Positions 42,565 to 52,137 of a stretch of 64,000 bases of DNA are shown here, in pieces. The DNA comes from Desulfovibrionales bacterium (lineage in GTDB: Bacteria; Desulfobacterota; Desulfovibrionia; Desulfovibrionales; Desulfovibrionaceae). The translations under genes and the position numbers were made by a program. The notes under the pieces were generated by a model. The model worked only from the letters and a program-made list of their open reading frames with translations. It had not been told where the DNA came from and did not search any database. The stretch lies in assembly GCA_030156255.1 (NCBI GenBank), contig JASGMV010000004.1, positions 44,313 through 108,312 of the forward strand. The letters run 5' to 3'. Position 1 is the first letter of the stretch; each line of letters begins with the position of its first letter.

Positions 42565-43662
42565 ATGAAATTCAACATCGCTTTTCTCGTCTCTTGCTTG
42601 TTGCTCGCCGCCGCTTCTTCTTGTTGGGGTGTGGAGGTTGATGCGACCGGTATGGGCTTTTTTGAAGCCGGACGGGAAGCCGTTGGCCGCGAAAAGGCCT
42701 TGAACGACGCCAAGCGCGCCGCAGTGGAAAAAGCCGTTGGCGTCAGCGTCAGCTCTGCAACGGAGGTCCGAAATTTTATGACGGTGCGCGACCAAGTGTT
42801 GTCCCGCGCAACCGGCTACCTCAAGAATTATAAAATACTCAAGGAAGGCCCAACGCCATTCGGAAGCTACGAAGTGAGCATTCGGGCCGACGTTATGGCC
42901 GGCGCGCTGGTGGACGATTTAAGCCGATTCGCAAAGATGCTCTCGTTGCAGAAAAGTCCGCGCATTGCAGTGCAGGTTCTCCCCACAGTGCCCGCGGAAT
43001 ATCGCTCCGCCGCAAATAAAGCCGTGAGCCTGTTGAACCACCGGCTCGCCCGATCCGGGTTTACGGTGGTGGACCCGCAGGCCGTCCGTTCTGGACCGGC
43101 CTTGATCCTCAAGCTGGGAGTGGAGTGCTCCAGTAAGGATGCTTTGTACGAAGGCGTGAAGTTGACCTCCAACGAAGTGGGACTGAGCGCCGACGTGGTG
43201 CGGCCCGAAAGCGGGGAAGTGCTGGCCTCGGCGTCGGCTGTGGCCACGACCCCGGGAGCGAGTCCGCTCAAGGCTCTGGACAAGGGCGTGGAGATCACGG
43301 TGAGCCGAATTTACGAGCAGGTTCGCAGCAACCTCGCCCGCGCCTGGAGCCAGGAGTTGAACGCCGCCAGGGACATCGTTCTGTTCGTGGAGGCGACGCC
43401 CAACTATCGCGACGGAATGCAAATGCTGCAAGCCATGCGCTCCGACGTTCCCGGCGTGGAGCGCGCCGAACTGATCCGTTACAAGAACGGAAAATGCCGC
43501 TTCGAAATCCGATATAAAGGGCAGCCCCAGTTTTTTCTGAGCGAACTGGAGATGTCGTACTTTCAAAGTAAATATTTCCGGTTCAAGGTGAAGGAAGTTT
43601 CCGACGGCGTCATTGTTCTGCGCTATTCGGGAAAAGGTGGAAAGGTCGAAAACGGCTCGTAG
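42565..43662 (+). CDS. Exported FlgT/LPP20-like protein
   Basis: A 365-residue protein with a cleavable signal peptide (about residues 1-22, with a single cysteine at the end but not a lipobox). After it lies an LPP20/FlgT-N-type domain (about 25-115, with ALNDAKRAAVEKAVGVSVSS and ATGYLKNYKIL), then a TolB-N-like domain starting SPRIAVQVLPTVP, and a C-terminal part with VEATPNYRDGMQML that I do not recognise. This order is like FlgT of the Vibrio flagellar H-ring. First gene of a run of five exported proteins. The ATG has a poor ribosome binding site. Confidence 0.7.
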   Translation: MKFNIAFLVSCLLLAAASSCWGVEVDATGMGFFEAGREAVGREKALNDAKRAAVEKAVGVSVSSATEVRNFMTVRDQVLSRATGYLKNYKILKEGPTPFGSYEVSIRADVMAGALVDDLSRFAKMLSLQKSPRIAVQVLPTVPAEYRSAANKAVSLLNHRLARSGFTVVDPQAVRSGPALILKLGVECSSKDALYEGVKLTSNEVGLSADVVRPESGEVLASASAVATTPGASPLKALDKGVEITVSRIYEQVRSNLARAWSQELNAARDIVLFVEATPNYRDGMQMLQAMRSDVPGVERAELIRYKNGKCRFEIRYKGQPQFFLSELEMSYFQSKYFRFKVKEVSDGVIVLRYSGKGGKVENGS

Positions 43663-43728
43663 CTCGTCAACGGATGTCGGCCGTGCGCCTGTTCGCCGGC
43701 GGTATCGGGGCTCAAGGAGGAAAACCAG

Positions 43729-45723
43729 ATGCATCGCGCGGTGAAACTGGCGGTAGCGCTTCTCTGTTTGCTGTTCCTGGCCGGCTGCGCAGCCGGCAAG
43801 AAACAGTACGATCTGGCCATGCAGCTCCAGAAGGCCGGGAAAGAGCAGGAAGCCATCCTGCGGCTCGAAGAGGCCATCAAGCTGGAGCCGAAAAATCAGG
43901 AGTACAAGGCGCAGCTCGCCCAGCTGAAAGAGGTTCTTTGCTCTCGCTACGCCAAGCAGGGGAGCCAGGCCTTGCAGGCGGCGGCCCCCCTGACGATCCA
44001 GGCCGTGGAGGAGGCCAAGGCCGCCCTTGCCCAGGCTCGGGAAATAGATCCGGACAATCCTGAGGTTCTGGATATGGCCGAACGGATTTCCGCCGCGGAG
44101 TCGGCCTTGCAGGGTGAAATTTCGGCCATGCGCGCCAAGGCGGGAGAGTTGCAGCAGAAGAACGAGTGGACCGAAGCCTGTTTTCTGCTTCGCCAGATTC
44201 AGGAGCGCTTCCCGAACTACGAGGATAGCGCCGAACTGCTCGCCCGTTGCAGCGTCGAAGGCGCCGACCACTACTACAAGCTTGGAATGGCCAGCTTCCG
44301 GCGGGAGGACTTCGCCGGGGCGGCCAAGTCGTTTCGCAGCGCGCTGGGAGTGAACCCCTCGGACGAAAGATCCCGGGAGATGCTGGCCAAGGCGCGCGAA
44401 AACGACACCAAGGACTATTTCCTGGCCGCGGCCAAGCAGGCGGTGATGACCCGGGATTGGAACCGGGCCGTGACCGCCTATGAGCGCGCCCTGTCCTACG
44501 ATCCGTCGGACAAGGACCTGGTCAAGCTGATCGCCAATGCGAAGCGACAGGCCGGCGAGTCCTATGCGCGCGAGTCCCGTGGGATGATGGAGACCGGGTA
44601 TCTGTTGAAGGCCATGGAGACCTTCCAGCTGGCCAGCAAGTATGTGCCCTCCAAAGACGATTTCGTGCTCGGAACCCTGCGCCAGGACCTGGCGCTGCGC
44701 GCCCAGCACGCGGCCGAAGAGTTCAAGAACCGCAAGGATTACGGCTCCGCCTGGTTCTGGTACGAAAAACTGAAGGAAATGGACCCCGATTTCGAGAACA
44801 TCTTTTTCCTGGTCCAAGGCATGGAGGACCGCATCAAGCAGCGGGTTCAGAAATCCATCGCCGTCTTCGACTTCACCAGCCCTTCGGATACTCCGGACGC
44901 GGGCGTCATCGTAGCCAACAACCTCATCACTTATCTGTTCAAGAGCGCCTCGGGCGACGTCAAGATTCTTGAGCGCGAGAACCTCAAGTCCATTCTGGAG
45001 GAAATGAAGCTGGGCCAGATCGGCGTGGTTTCGGAAAACACCGCCAAGGAAATGGGCCGCATCTACGGCATTGACGTCGCCATCATGGGCAGCGTGCTGC
45101 TGTACCGCGTGGACTCCTCCCAGTCCAAGGGCGTCAAGAGCGTGACCTACCCCATGGGTGAAATCATCGAGGACAACATCGATTACCTCAATTGGAAGGC
45201 CAAGCATCCGAAGCCCACGGAAAGCGAAATCGCCGCCGCGCCGCCGGCCAAAATCAAGAGGCCGCGCATGGTCCAGAAGGATCTGCAGGTGGAGCAGTAC
45301 AAGAAGGTCGGTTTCGTCCAGCTTTCCTTCCGCATCGTGGACGTGGACACGGGCGAGAACATCGAAGTCAAAACCATCGAACGCCGCAAGGTCGCGGAGG
45401 ACGAAACCAGCCCCTCGGCCCCCGAGGCCCAGGTGGCTTTCGACCCCCTGGAGATGCCCACGGACACCGAGCTGCTGCAGGAGTTGACCGCCGAAGTGGT
45501 GGCGGAGATGGGCTCCGAGGCGCTTCGCCCCCTGCGGAACCTGGAGAAGACCTATTACACCGAGGGCGAGACGAGTATGAACCGGCGCGAGAACATCCGC
45601 GCCGTGGAAAAATTCGTGGACACCGTTTTCGACGAACAGCTCAAGGGTCGGCTGACGCCGCTGGCCGAGCAGGCGAAGAAGAAGATTCACGACATTTTCT
45701 TGCTCTATCAGGTGCGCATCTAG
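43729..45723 (+). CDS. CsgG-type lipoprotein with TPR repeats
   Basis: A 664-residue lipoprotein (lipobox LAGC, C20). Residues about 25-370 are tetratricopeptide-like helices with coiled-coil character. Residues about 375-560 form a CsgG-like domain (IAVFDFTSPSDTPDAGV, ILERENLKSILEE). In E. coli CsgG makes an outer-membrane secretion channel. The long TPR front and a disordered tail (about 500-560) are unlike CsgG. CTCAAGGAGGAAAACCAG precedes the ATG. Second in the cluster, 66 bases after the first gene. Confidence 0.82.
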   Translation: MHRAVKLAVALLCLLFLAGCAAGKKQYDLAMQLQKAGKEQEAILRLEEAIKLEPKNQEYKAQLAQLKEVLCSRYAKQGSQALQAAAPLTIQAVEEAKAALAQAREIDPDNPEVLDMAERISAAESALQGEISAMRAKAGELQQKNEWTEACFLLRQIQERFPNYEDSAELLARCSVEGADHYYKLGMASFRREDFAGAAKSFRSALGVNPSDERSREMLAKARENDTKDYFLAAAKQAVMTRDWNRAVTAYERALSYDPSDKDLVKLIANAKRQAGESYARESRGMMETGYLLKAMETFQLASKYVPSKDDFVLGTLRQDLALRAQHAAEEFKNRKDYGSAWFWYEKLKEMDPDFENIFFLVQGMEDRIKQRVQKSIAVFDFTSPSDTPDAGVIVANNLITYLFKSASGDVKILERENLKSILEEMKLGQIGVVSENTAKEMGRIYGIDVAIMGSVLLYRVDSSQSKGVKSVTYPMGEIIEDNIDYLNWKAKHPKPTESEIAAAPPAKIKRPRMVQKDLQVEQYKKVGFVQLSFRIVDVDTGENIEVKTIERRKVAEDETSPSAPEAQVAFDPLEMPTDTELLQELTAEVVAEMGSEALRPLRNLEKTYYTEGETSMNRRENIRAVEKFVDTVFDEQLKGRLTPLAEQAKKKIHDIFLLYQVRI

Positions 45724-45855
45724 CGAGTTTTTGCTTGCGCCGGCGCGTGTCGGAAAATGAATCGCAACGGGTTGGCGGAGCCTTGTTTTCGCCGACCCGA
45801 TCCGAAAAGCCGTAAGCGGGCTTTGCAACACTTCGGGCAAACAAGCGAGGCGGGC

Positions 45856-47835
45856 ATGGCTCGATTGATTCTGGGAAGGCTGTCGTCGGCGTTCGTCCTG
45901 GCGGCCGTATTGTTGTGGCCTGCGGCGCAGGCTTCGGCCAAAGGCCAGATCCGTCTCGCCGTGCTGAGCCTGCAGCCGGTGAACATCCAGGCCGTGGGCG
46001 ACGACGCCGAGGTTTTGTACTCCCTGATTTCCTCCTTGGAGCGGGCGGGGGCCGGCAAGCTGGACATCATGCCTCGCCGCGAGATGGAGGAGTTGCTCAA
46101 CCAGGCCCGGCTGTCCCAGGGCCGCGATCTGAAAAGCGCGCTGGCCGCAGGCCAGGCCTTGTCCGTGCAATATGTGGTCTATGGCCAGGTGGAGAAGCGC
46201 GGGGCGGCCATCGCCGCCCAAATCCATTTGCTGAATGTCGCAACAAGGCGCGACGCGGGGTCCTGGACTCCGTCTTTCAACGGCTACCGATCCATCCGTC
46301 CGGGGTGCGCGGCGATTGCCGAGGAGGCCGTGCAGGCCATGGAGCGTGCGCCGGCGACCGCGGCGGCTTCAGCGGCCGCGCCCGGCGTCAAGGTTTCCAA
46401 GTTCCGGGCGGCGAGCGTGGGCGACGAAGTGCAGCTTACCTGGAGCTTCTCCCGCTTCGACCCCATCGCCAGTTTCGTGGTCTACCGCTCCGGCCGCAGC
46501 AATGGCCCGTTCCAGCAACTCGGCGAATCTCTCAAAAACGAGTTCATCGACAAAACCGCGCGCCGGGGCGCCGCGTACTTCTATCGGCTGGAGGCGCGGC
46601 TGCGCGACGGCCGGACCGTTCAGGTGGAGCAGTTGGCCCACATCAAGGACGTGGGCGAAAAGACGCCCTCGCCGCCTCTCGTGCTGGAGGCGCAAGCCGG
46701 CGTGAGGAGAGCCTCCATCAGCTTTGCTCCGGCTTTGGAGAACATGCACAACGGGTTCGACATCAAAAAATACCGGCTGCACCGCCGCCTCAAAGGGGAA
46801 GGGGAATTCTCCACCGTGGATTCGGCCCGGATCGGCAACAACAAGAACGAGCTGGCCTGGGCCGCGGTGGACGCCCAAGAGCTGGAAGACGGCCGGACCT
46901 ATGAGTACGCGCTGACCAGCGTTGCAAAGGACGGCAAGGAAAGCGCCTATTCGGACACTATCGACGTGGAGCTTCCGGCCGCGCCCGAATTGTCCGTGAA
47001 GATGGAGGGCCTGCTGCGCAAGGTCGTTTTGGCCTGGGCGCCCGTGGACGGCGTAAAGGGCTTTTACCTCTATCGCAAGACTGACGGCGGATCGTTCCGG
47101 CGCATCGCCGCCGTCCCGGTCGGCGCGGCGACGTACACCGACGTGACGGACCTGGACGACGGCCAGACCTACCAATATGTTGTGACCGGCTACGACGAAC
47201 AGGCCGAGACGGCGCGTTCGGGACAGGTTGCAGCCCGCACCAAACCCAAGCCGCCGGCGCCCGAAGGATTGAACGCCGCATCGGGCATGGTCAAGGCCGT
47301 GCAGTTGTCCTGGCGGCCCATCGACGACCCCGACGTGGCCGGCTATTATGTCTATCGCGGCAAGGAGCCGGAGCGGGACCGCATCGCCATCGTCCCCGGC
47401 GGCCAGACCTCCCGGTATCTCGATGAAGGAAAGCCCCCTTTCCATCTTTTGAACGACGGGACCGAGTACGTCTACACTGTGAGCGCGTACAACACCTTCA
47501 AGGCCGAAGGCGCCTCCGCCGGTCCCGTCGCGGCGCGAACCAAGAAGCGGCCCGAACCCGTCCGTGGATTGAGGGTTCAGGCGCTGGGGCCGGATAAAAT
47601 CCGCATCTCCTGGGAAAAAAATAATGAAGAGGATATTGCGGGATACAGCATTTACCATTACCGCATAAAAGGAATTTGGACCCCGGCGGCCGATACGGGG
47701 CCGGACGCCGATTCCTACGTTGAAACGGGCATGAGGCCGGGTGTCACGTATGTGTATCACATCATTGCAAGAGACAAGGACGGCTTGGAAAGCGATCCGA
47801 CGGAGGCCGGCCCTGTCTCCACACCGGGAAAGTGA
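45856..47835 (+). CDS. Exported protein with five fibronectin type III domains
   Basis: A 659-residue exported protein. A signal peptide (about 1-28, AAVLLWPAAQASA) leads into a TolB-N/CsgG-like domain (IRLAVLSLQPVNIQAVGDDA, QYVVYGQVEKRG). Then come five FN3 domains at about 175, 275, 378, 470 and 568, each with the tryptophan and YxYxV marks (for example YYVYRGKEPERD). GCGAGGCGGGC precedes ATG 45856. FN3 arrays usually bind protein partners or polymers outside the cell. Confidence 0.8.
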   Translation: MARLILGRLSSAFVLAAVLLWPAAQASAKGQIRLAVLSLQPVNIQAVGDDAEVLYSLISSLERAGAGKLDIMPRREMEELLNQARLSQGRDLKSALAAGQALSVQYVVYGQVEKRGAAIAAQIHLLNVATRRDAGSWTPSFNGYRSIRPGCAAIAEEAVQAMERAPATAAASAAAPGVKVSKFRAASVGDEVQLTWSFSRFDPIASFVVYRSGRSNGPFQQLGESLKNEFIDKTARRGAAYFYRLEARLRDGRTVQVEQLAHIKDVGEKTPSPPLVLEAQAGVRRASISFAPALENMHNGFDIKKYRLHRRLKGEGEFSTVDSARIGNNKNELAWAAVDAQELEDGRTYEYALTSVAKDGKESAYSDTIDVELPAAPELSVKMEGLLRKVVLAWAPVDGVKGFYLYRKTDGGSFRRIAAVPVGAATYTDVTDLDDGQTYQYVVTGYDEQAETARSGQVAARTKPKPPAPEGLNAASGMVKAVQLSWRPIDDPDVAGYYVYRGKEPERDRIAIVPGGQTSRYLDEGKPPFHLLNDGTEYVYTVSAYNTFKAEGASAGPVAARTKKRPEPVRGLRVQALGPDKIRISWEKNNEEDIAGYSIYHYRIKGIWTPAADTGPDADSYVETGMRPGVTYVYHIIARDKDGLESDPTEAGPVSTPGK

Positions 47836-47879
47836 CGGCATGCGGCCGTAGCCCGGCCGGAAGCGTATAGGAGGAGTTC

Positions 47880-49991
47880 ATGTCGCAGCGCATCATGGCT
47901 TATTTGCTTTTTCCCGCCTTGGCTTTGAGCCTGTTGGCGGGATGCGCCTTGTCCACGGGCAAGGGAAGAGCCGGAACCATGATCGCCTCCAGCGAGGCGT
48001 TCAAGTATTTTTCGGGGGACTATTCCAATTCGGAGTATTTCCTGGCGCACAAGCCGCAGACCGTGGCTGTCTTGCCGTTCCGGGACGCCATCGAAAGAAG
48101 CGTTTCCTTCGCCTGGGAGGAAGACCCGGCCGGCATTGTCCGCCGCGGTTTCTACAACCACGTCAGCTCCCTGCCGTTCAAGGACCTGGAGCTTTACGAA
48201 GTGGACAAGCGGCTGGCCAACGCCGGGCTCGACGACCCGGCCGAACTCGAGAAGCTGGCCCGGACCGATCCCGGCAGGCTCAAGAGCGCACTGGGCGTGG
48301 ACGCGGTGTTCATGGGCGACGTGACCCACTTCGACCGGATTTACGCCGGCATTTTCTCCCAGGTGGCCGTGGGCTGCGACATGCAGCTTATCGACCTGGA
48401 CAACGGCAAGATGCTCTGGAACGCCACCAACGTGTCCCGCGCCGTGGCCGGCGGCGCCTCCCTGGACCCCATCGGCCTAGCCATGGCCGCCGTGGCCGCA
48501 GTCTGGAATCTGCGTGAAGTCGAGATGCTGCGCCAGACCGACGATTTGTTTCGGGAGATCGTCTCCACCATTCAGGTTCCGGAGACCGAACTGGCCGGGG
48601 CCGTGCGCCCGCCGGCGTTGCATCTGTTCACCGTGCTCAATCCCAAACCGTACTACACCGCCGGAAATGAGATTGCTTTCCGCATCGTCGGCGACCCGGG
48701 ATGCAAGGCCTACGTCGACCTGGGGGCGTTCCAGCGAGGCGTAGCGCTGTCGCCCGTGTCGCCCGAGATGAAGGCCGCCCTGGAGGCGCAGGTGCTGGAA
48801 GTGGTCAAGCAGCGCTCCAAGGACACCGGCCACGAATTGACCGACGACGTGGTCGCCGCTCTGCGCAAGGGCTTGGCCGAGCAGGAAATCTACGAAGGTT
48901 CGTTTACCGTGGAGCCCGGCCAGCAGGCCTTGGGGCTCTTCGCCAAGGGATATCTGGTGAACGACGGCGGCGGGCAGGCCTTTGGCCTGGACACCGTGCA
49001 CGTCGTCAATGTGGACGCCGTCCCCCCGGCGGCCGTGACCGGCCTCAAGACCCGGGGTTTGGACGACAAGGCCCAACTGTCGTGGGATAAACTCGTCGAC
49101 CCGACCCTCAAGGGCTATCAGGTCATGGCGAGCGCCACGGCTTTGACCGGCTTCGCCCAGACGGCGCAGGTGGAGTCTCCGGAGGCCATGGTCGGCAATT
49201 TGACCAACTTCACTCCCGTCTTCTTCCAGGTGCGGGCCGTGGACAAGGCCGGCAACCTGGGGCCGGCGTCGGAATCGGTCAAGGTCGTTCCGCTGCCCAT
49301 GGAAGGTCTGTACGAGCTGCCCAAGCCCGGTTCGTCCATCAAAGGCGGGCCGCTTATGGGCAAGGCCTTGCTGGTCAAGGCCAATGGTCCCTTCACGGTG
49401 CTGGCGCCTCTGGTCATCGGCAAAAGCTCCGCGTTGTACGTGGAGCCCGGTGTCGTCATCCGGTTTGCGCCGGGCGCCGGAATTCAGGTCAAAGGGGGCG
49501 ACCTCATGGTCTTCGGGGCCAAGAACGCCCCCGTGGTCCTTGAGCCGTCGGGCAAGAAGGCCGGGCCGGGCGCGTGGAGCGGCGTGGCTCTGGACGGCGC
49601 CAAGCGCGTTGTGCTGCGCTATGCGCGCATCGAGAAAGCCCGTTACGGCGTGGACGTCAAAAATAGTTCGCCCGAACTGCACGGCGTGGCGATCACCCGG
49701 TGCTCCCAAGCCGGCCTGAGGGTGGATGACGGCGGCAAACCCGTGATGACCTGCTCCCGGCTGGAGGGCAACCAGGGAAGCGGCGCCTTGCTCATCGAGG
49801 GCAAGGGCGTGGCGCCCCAGCTCAAGAACAATCTGTTCCGAAACAACGATTTCCAGGTGCAATGCTACGCGCCGGTGCAGATCGATTTGCGCAGCAACTA
49901 CTGGAGCCGGTCCGCGCCGAATGCGGCGTTCTTCACGGAACAGCCCTTGCTGGACCCGATGCTGAACGAGCCGCCGGCGTGCGTGCAATGA
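47880..49991 (+). CDS. GNA1162-like lipoprotein with C-terminal beta-helix
   Basis: A 703-residue lipoprotein (lipobox LAGC, C22). Residues about 35-210 match the GNA1162/DUF799 family found with CsgG-type lipoproteins (EAFKYFSGDYSNSEYFLAHK, VGVDAVFMGDVTHFD in slightly different words). A FN3-like segment lies at about 385-480. The final 220 residues form a right-handed parallel beta-helix (VEPGVVIRFAPGAGIQVKG, VVLRYARIEKARYGVDVKN). Fourth in the cluster. GAGGAGTTC precedes ATG 47880. Confidence 0.78.
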   Translation: MSQRIMAYLLFPALALSLLAGCALSTGKGRAGTMIASSEAFKYFSGDYSNSEYFLAHKPQTVAVLPFRDAIERSVSFAWEEDPAGIVRRGFYNHVSSLPFKDLELYEVDKRLANAGLDDPAELEKLARTDPGRLKSALGVDAVFMGDVTHFDRIYAGIFSQVAVGCDMQLIDLDNGKMLWNATNVSRAVAGGASLDPIGLAMAAVAAVWNLREVEMLRQTDDLFREIVSTIQVPETELAGAVRPPALHLFTVLNPKPYYTAGNEIAFRIVGDPGCKAYVDLGAFQRGVALSPVSPEMKAALEAQVLEVVKQRSKDTGHELTDDVVAALRKGLAEQEIYEGSFTVEPGQQALGLFAKGYLVNDGGGQAFGLDTVHVVNVDAVPPAAVTGLKTRGLDDKAQLSWDKLVDPTLKGYQVMASATALTGFAQTAQVESPEAMVGNLTNFTPVFFQVRAVDKAGNLGPASESVKVVPLPMEGLYELPKPGSSIKGGPLMGKALLVKANGPFTVLAPLVIGKSSALYVEPGVVIRFAPGAGIQVKGGDLMVFGAKNAPVVLEPSGKKAGPGAWSGVALDGAKRVVLRYARIEKARYGVDVKNSSPELHGVAITRCSQAGLRVDDGGKPVMTCSRLEGNQGSGALLIEGKGVAPQLKNNLFRNNDFQVQCYAPVQIDLRSNYWSRSAPNAAFFTEQPLLDPMLNEPPACVQ

Positions 49992-50031
49992 TCAAAGTCA
50001 CCCTCAAGTCCTGGATTGTGAGGAGGCGGAT

Positions 50032-51183
50032 ATGGGACGTATGAAAAGGCGCACGGCGGCGGTTGTGCTGGCCGTGCTGCTGGCGTGGGCGCCCGGACTG
50101 ATGGCCGACCAGGGCGTGGAGACTGTCGGCAAAGGACAAATAGATTGGGTGCAGTACCGGGTTTCGGCCACGGGCTACGGCGCTCCGCCGCCGCGCGCCC
50201 AGAATGCGGCCCAGGCCAGATTGTTGGCGCAGCGCGCGGCCGTGGTGGACGCCCGGCGCAATCTCCTGGAGGTGGTCAAAGGCGTGCGCATCGATGCGCG
50301 CACGCTGGTGGAGAACATGATCGTCACCAAGGACGTGATCGTCTCCAAGGTCCAGGGCGTGTTGCAGAACGCGCAGGTGGACAAGATGGATTTCGCGCCC
50401 GACGGCGCGGCCGAGGCCACGGTGTCCATGCCGTTGTCCGGGGAGCTTGGCGCTTTGCTGCTCTCCCTGGCGCCTCCGGTGGAGGATGGGGCGCAACCGG
50501 CGGCCGCGGCGGTCGGCGACGCGGGGCTGGCCGCCCAGGTTCGGGCGCTGGAGCAGCGCGTGGACCGTCTGGAGCAGATGGTTTCGAATCTGAAGCGCGC
50601 CAACGTCGAGGCGAAAGACGCCTTGGCGATGATGCGCATGGTGGCCGCCGCCTGGCGCGAGTGGGCCGCGCAGGTCCGGCCGGGGATCACCCTGGCCTCT
50701 TCGGACTCCGGGGTGCAGGGGGAGCTTTCGCGCCAACAGCAGGAAATCGCCGGACTGAGCCGAAAGATCGAGGCGTTGAGCGCGCGTCTGGCGAAGATCG
50801 AGGGCGCGGAGACGGCTCCCGCCGCCACCTCGTCCCAGGAGTCGAAATTCACCGGATTGGTGGTGGACGCGAGCAAGGTGCGCGGTTTTTTGCCGTGCCT
50901 GCGGCCCAAGCTGCTCGGGAGCAACAAGAAGCTCGTCTATCCTGGTCCGGGCGTGAGTCCGACCCGCTCCGCGAGCCGCGGCTACGTGCGTTATTACCGC
51001 AATCTGGGCCAGGCCCAGAGCAGCGACCGGGCAGGGGATCTTCCGTATAAGGCCACGGCCACGGGAACCTACCGGGCGGGCGGCAATCTTTTATTGGATG
51101 ACCAGTCGTCGGCGTTTTTGCGGGAGCTGATGGCGGCGCCCGACAGCTTCCTGCGCGACTGCAACGTGGTCATCGTCTTCTGA
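50032..51183 (+). CDS. Exported LPP20-like protein with coiled coil
   Basis: A 383-residue exported protein with a signal peptide (about 1-25). An LPP20-type domain follows at about 35-125 (AAQARLLAQRAAVVDARRNL, LEVVKGVRIDARTLVENMI). A coiled coil runs about 170-275 (ALEQRVDRLEQMVSNLKRA and QQEIAGLSRKIEALSARLA). The C-terminal 100 residues read as beta-rich. GAGGAGGCGGAT precedes the ATG. Last of the cluster; the short gap to UPF0280 is 40 bases. Confidence 0.78.
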   Translation: MGRMKRRTAAVVLAVLLAWAPGLMADQGVETVGKGQIDWVQYRVSATGYGAPPPRAQNAAQARLLAQRAAVVDARRNLLEVVKGVRIDARTLVENMIVTKDVIVSKVQGVLQNAQVDKMDFAPDGAAEATVSMPLSGELGALLLSLAPPVEDGAQPAAAAVGDAGLAAQVRALEQRVDRLEQMVSNLKRANVEAKDALAMMRMVAAAWREWAAQVRPGITLASSDSGVQGELSRQQQEIAGLSRKIEALSARLAKIEGAETAPAATSSQESKFTGLVVDASKVRGFLPCLRPKLLGSNKKLVYPGPGVSPTRSASRGYVRYYRNLGQAQSSDRAGDLPYKATATGTYRAGGNLLLDDQSSAFLRELMAAPDSFLRDCNVVIVF

Positions 51184-51223
51184 CGCGACCGGCCGGGGCG
51201 GAGCCGCCGCCCCGGCCCTTTCC

Positions 51224-51985
51224 ATGAGCAAGAACAACGTCCCGTATCGTTCGCCCTGGCGGCGCTACCGGGAGGACGCCTCGCCTCGCCGCAGGGGGGA
51301 GCAATCCTTCCAGGTGGTGGTGGAGCAGACCGATTTGTGGATCACGGCCCGTGAAGACCTGAGCAGCCAGGCCTTGGATCTGGTGCACGGCCTGCGCGGG
51401 ACGCTCAAGGCGTATATCGCCCTGCATCCGTCCTTCGCCGCATCCCTGGCGCCCGTGGCGGTTTCCCCCGAGGCGCCGCCGTTGATCCGGTCCATGGCCT
51501 TGGCCGGCGAGGCCTGCGGCGTGGGGCCCATGGCCGCCGTGGCCGGCGCCATCGCCCAGGGGGTGGCCGAGGGCCTGGCGCAATGCAGCCCGGACGTGCT
51601 GGTGGAGAACGGCGGAGACGTCCACATGATCTCCACCACGGACCGCGTGGCCGCGCTGCTTGCGGACCCGGCCTCCACGGCCGGACTCGGCCTCAAGCTC
51701 GCGGCCGAAGACTTTCCCCTGAGCCTGTGCGCGTCCTCCGGCCGGATCGGCCACTCCCTCAGCCTGGGCCGGGGCGATCTGGTGGTGGTCCGGTCGAAGT
51801 CCGCGGCCGTGGCCGACGCCGCGGCTACGGCTCTGGGCAATCTTCTCCAGTCGAAAAAGGACCTGGAGCGCGTGGCGGCCCGCGCCCGGGAGCTGAACGA
51901 CAAAGGCGTGGACGGTGTCTTCGCCCAAATGGACGGCCGCATCGCGGTGTGGGGCAAAATGGAGCTGCAGGTTTTGCAGGTCTGA
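51224..51985 (+). CDS. UPF0280 family protein (ApbE-like fold)
   Basis: A 253-residue protein of the UPF0280 family, related to the FMN transferase ApbE: YRSPWRRYREDASPRRRGEQ, then VVVEQTDLWITAREDL, PDVLVENGGDVHM, and LCASSGRIGHSLSLG. The ApbE histidines and metal ligands are only partly conserved, so flavin transfer is not assured. It follows the exported cluster by 40 bases, but its fold is cytoplasmic and a functional link is not evident. ATG 51224 has no strong ribosome binding site. Confidence 0.8.
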   Translation: MSKNNVPYRSPWRRYREDASPRRRGEQSFQVVVEQTDLWITAREDLSSQALDLVHGLRGTLKAYIALHPSFAASLAPVAVSPEAPPLIRSMALAGEACGVGPMAAVAGAIAQGVAEGLAQCSPDVLVENGGDVHMISTTDRVAALLADPASTAGLGLKLAAEDFPLSLCASSGRIGHSLSLGRGDLVVVRSKSAAVADAAATALGNLLQSKKDLERVAARARELNDKGVDGVFAQMDGRIAVWGKMELQVLQV

Positions 51986-51988
51986 GAA

Positions 51989-52040
51989 CTGGGGGAAGGG
52001 GAGAACCCCTTTTGAAAAACGGGTTCTCCCCTTCCCCCAG
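51989..52040 (+). terminator. Large hairpin after UPF0280 gene
   Basis: Two perfect 20-base arms (51989-52008 and 52021-52040) around a 12-base loop. T run follows only poorly. A second hairpin with perfect 13-base arms (52076-52088 and 52099-52111) lies next to it, between the two convergent genes. Confidence 0.7.
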
Positions 52041-52137
52041 ACCCCCATCCCTTTTCCCAAAAACTTTACTATTCCATAACGCTTCGCAGCGTATCTGTTG
52101 CGAAGCGTTATTGAAAATAAAAGTTTCTCCTCCGCTC

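Noticed and set aside
42919..46227. Very long open frame antisense to the envelope cluster
   Set aside because: Same cause as above; the sense genes carry signal peptides, lipoboxes and ribosome binding sites.
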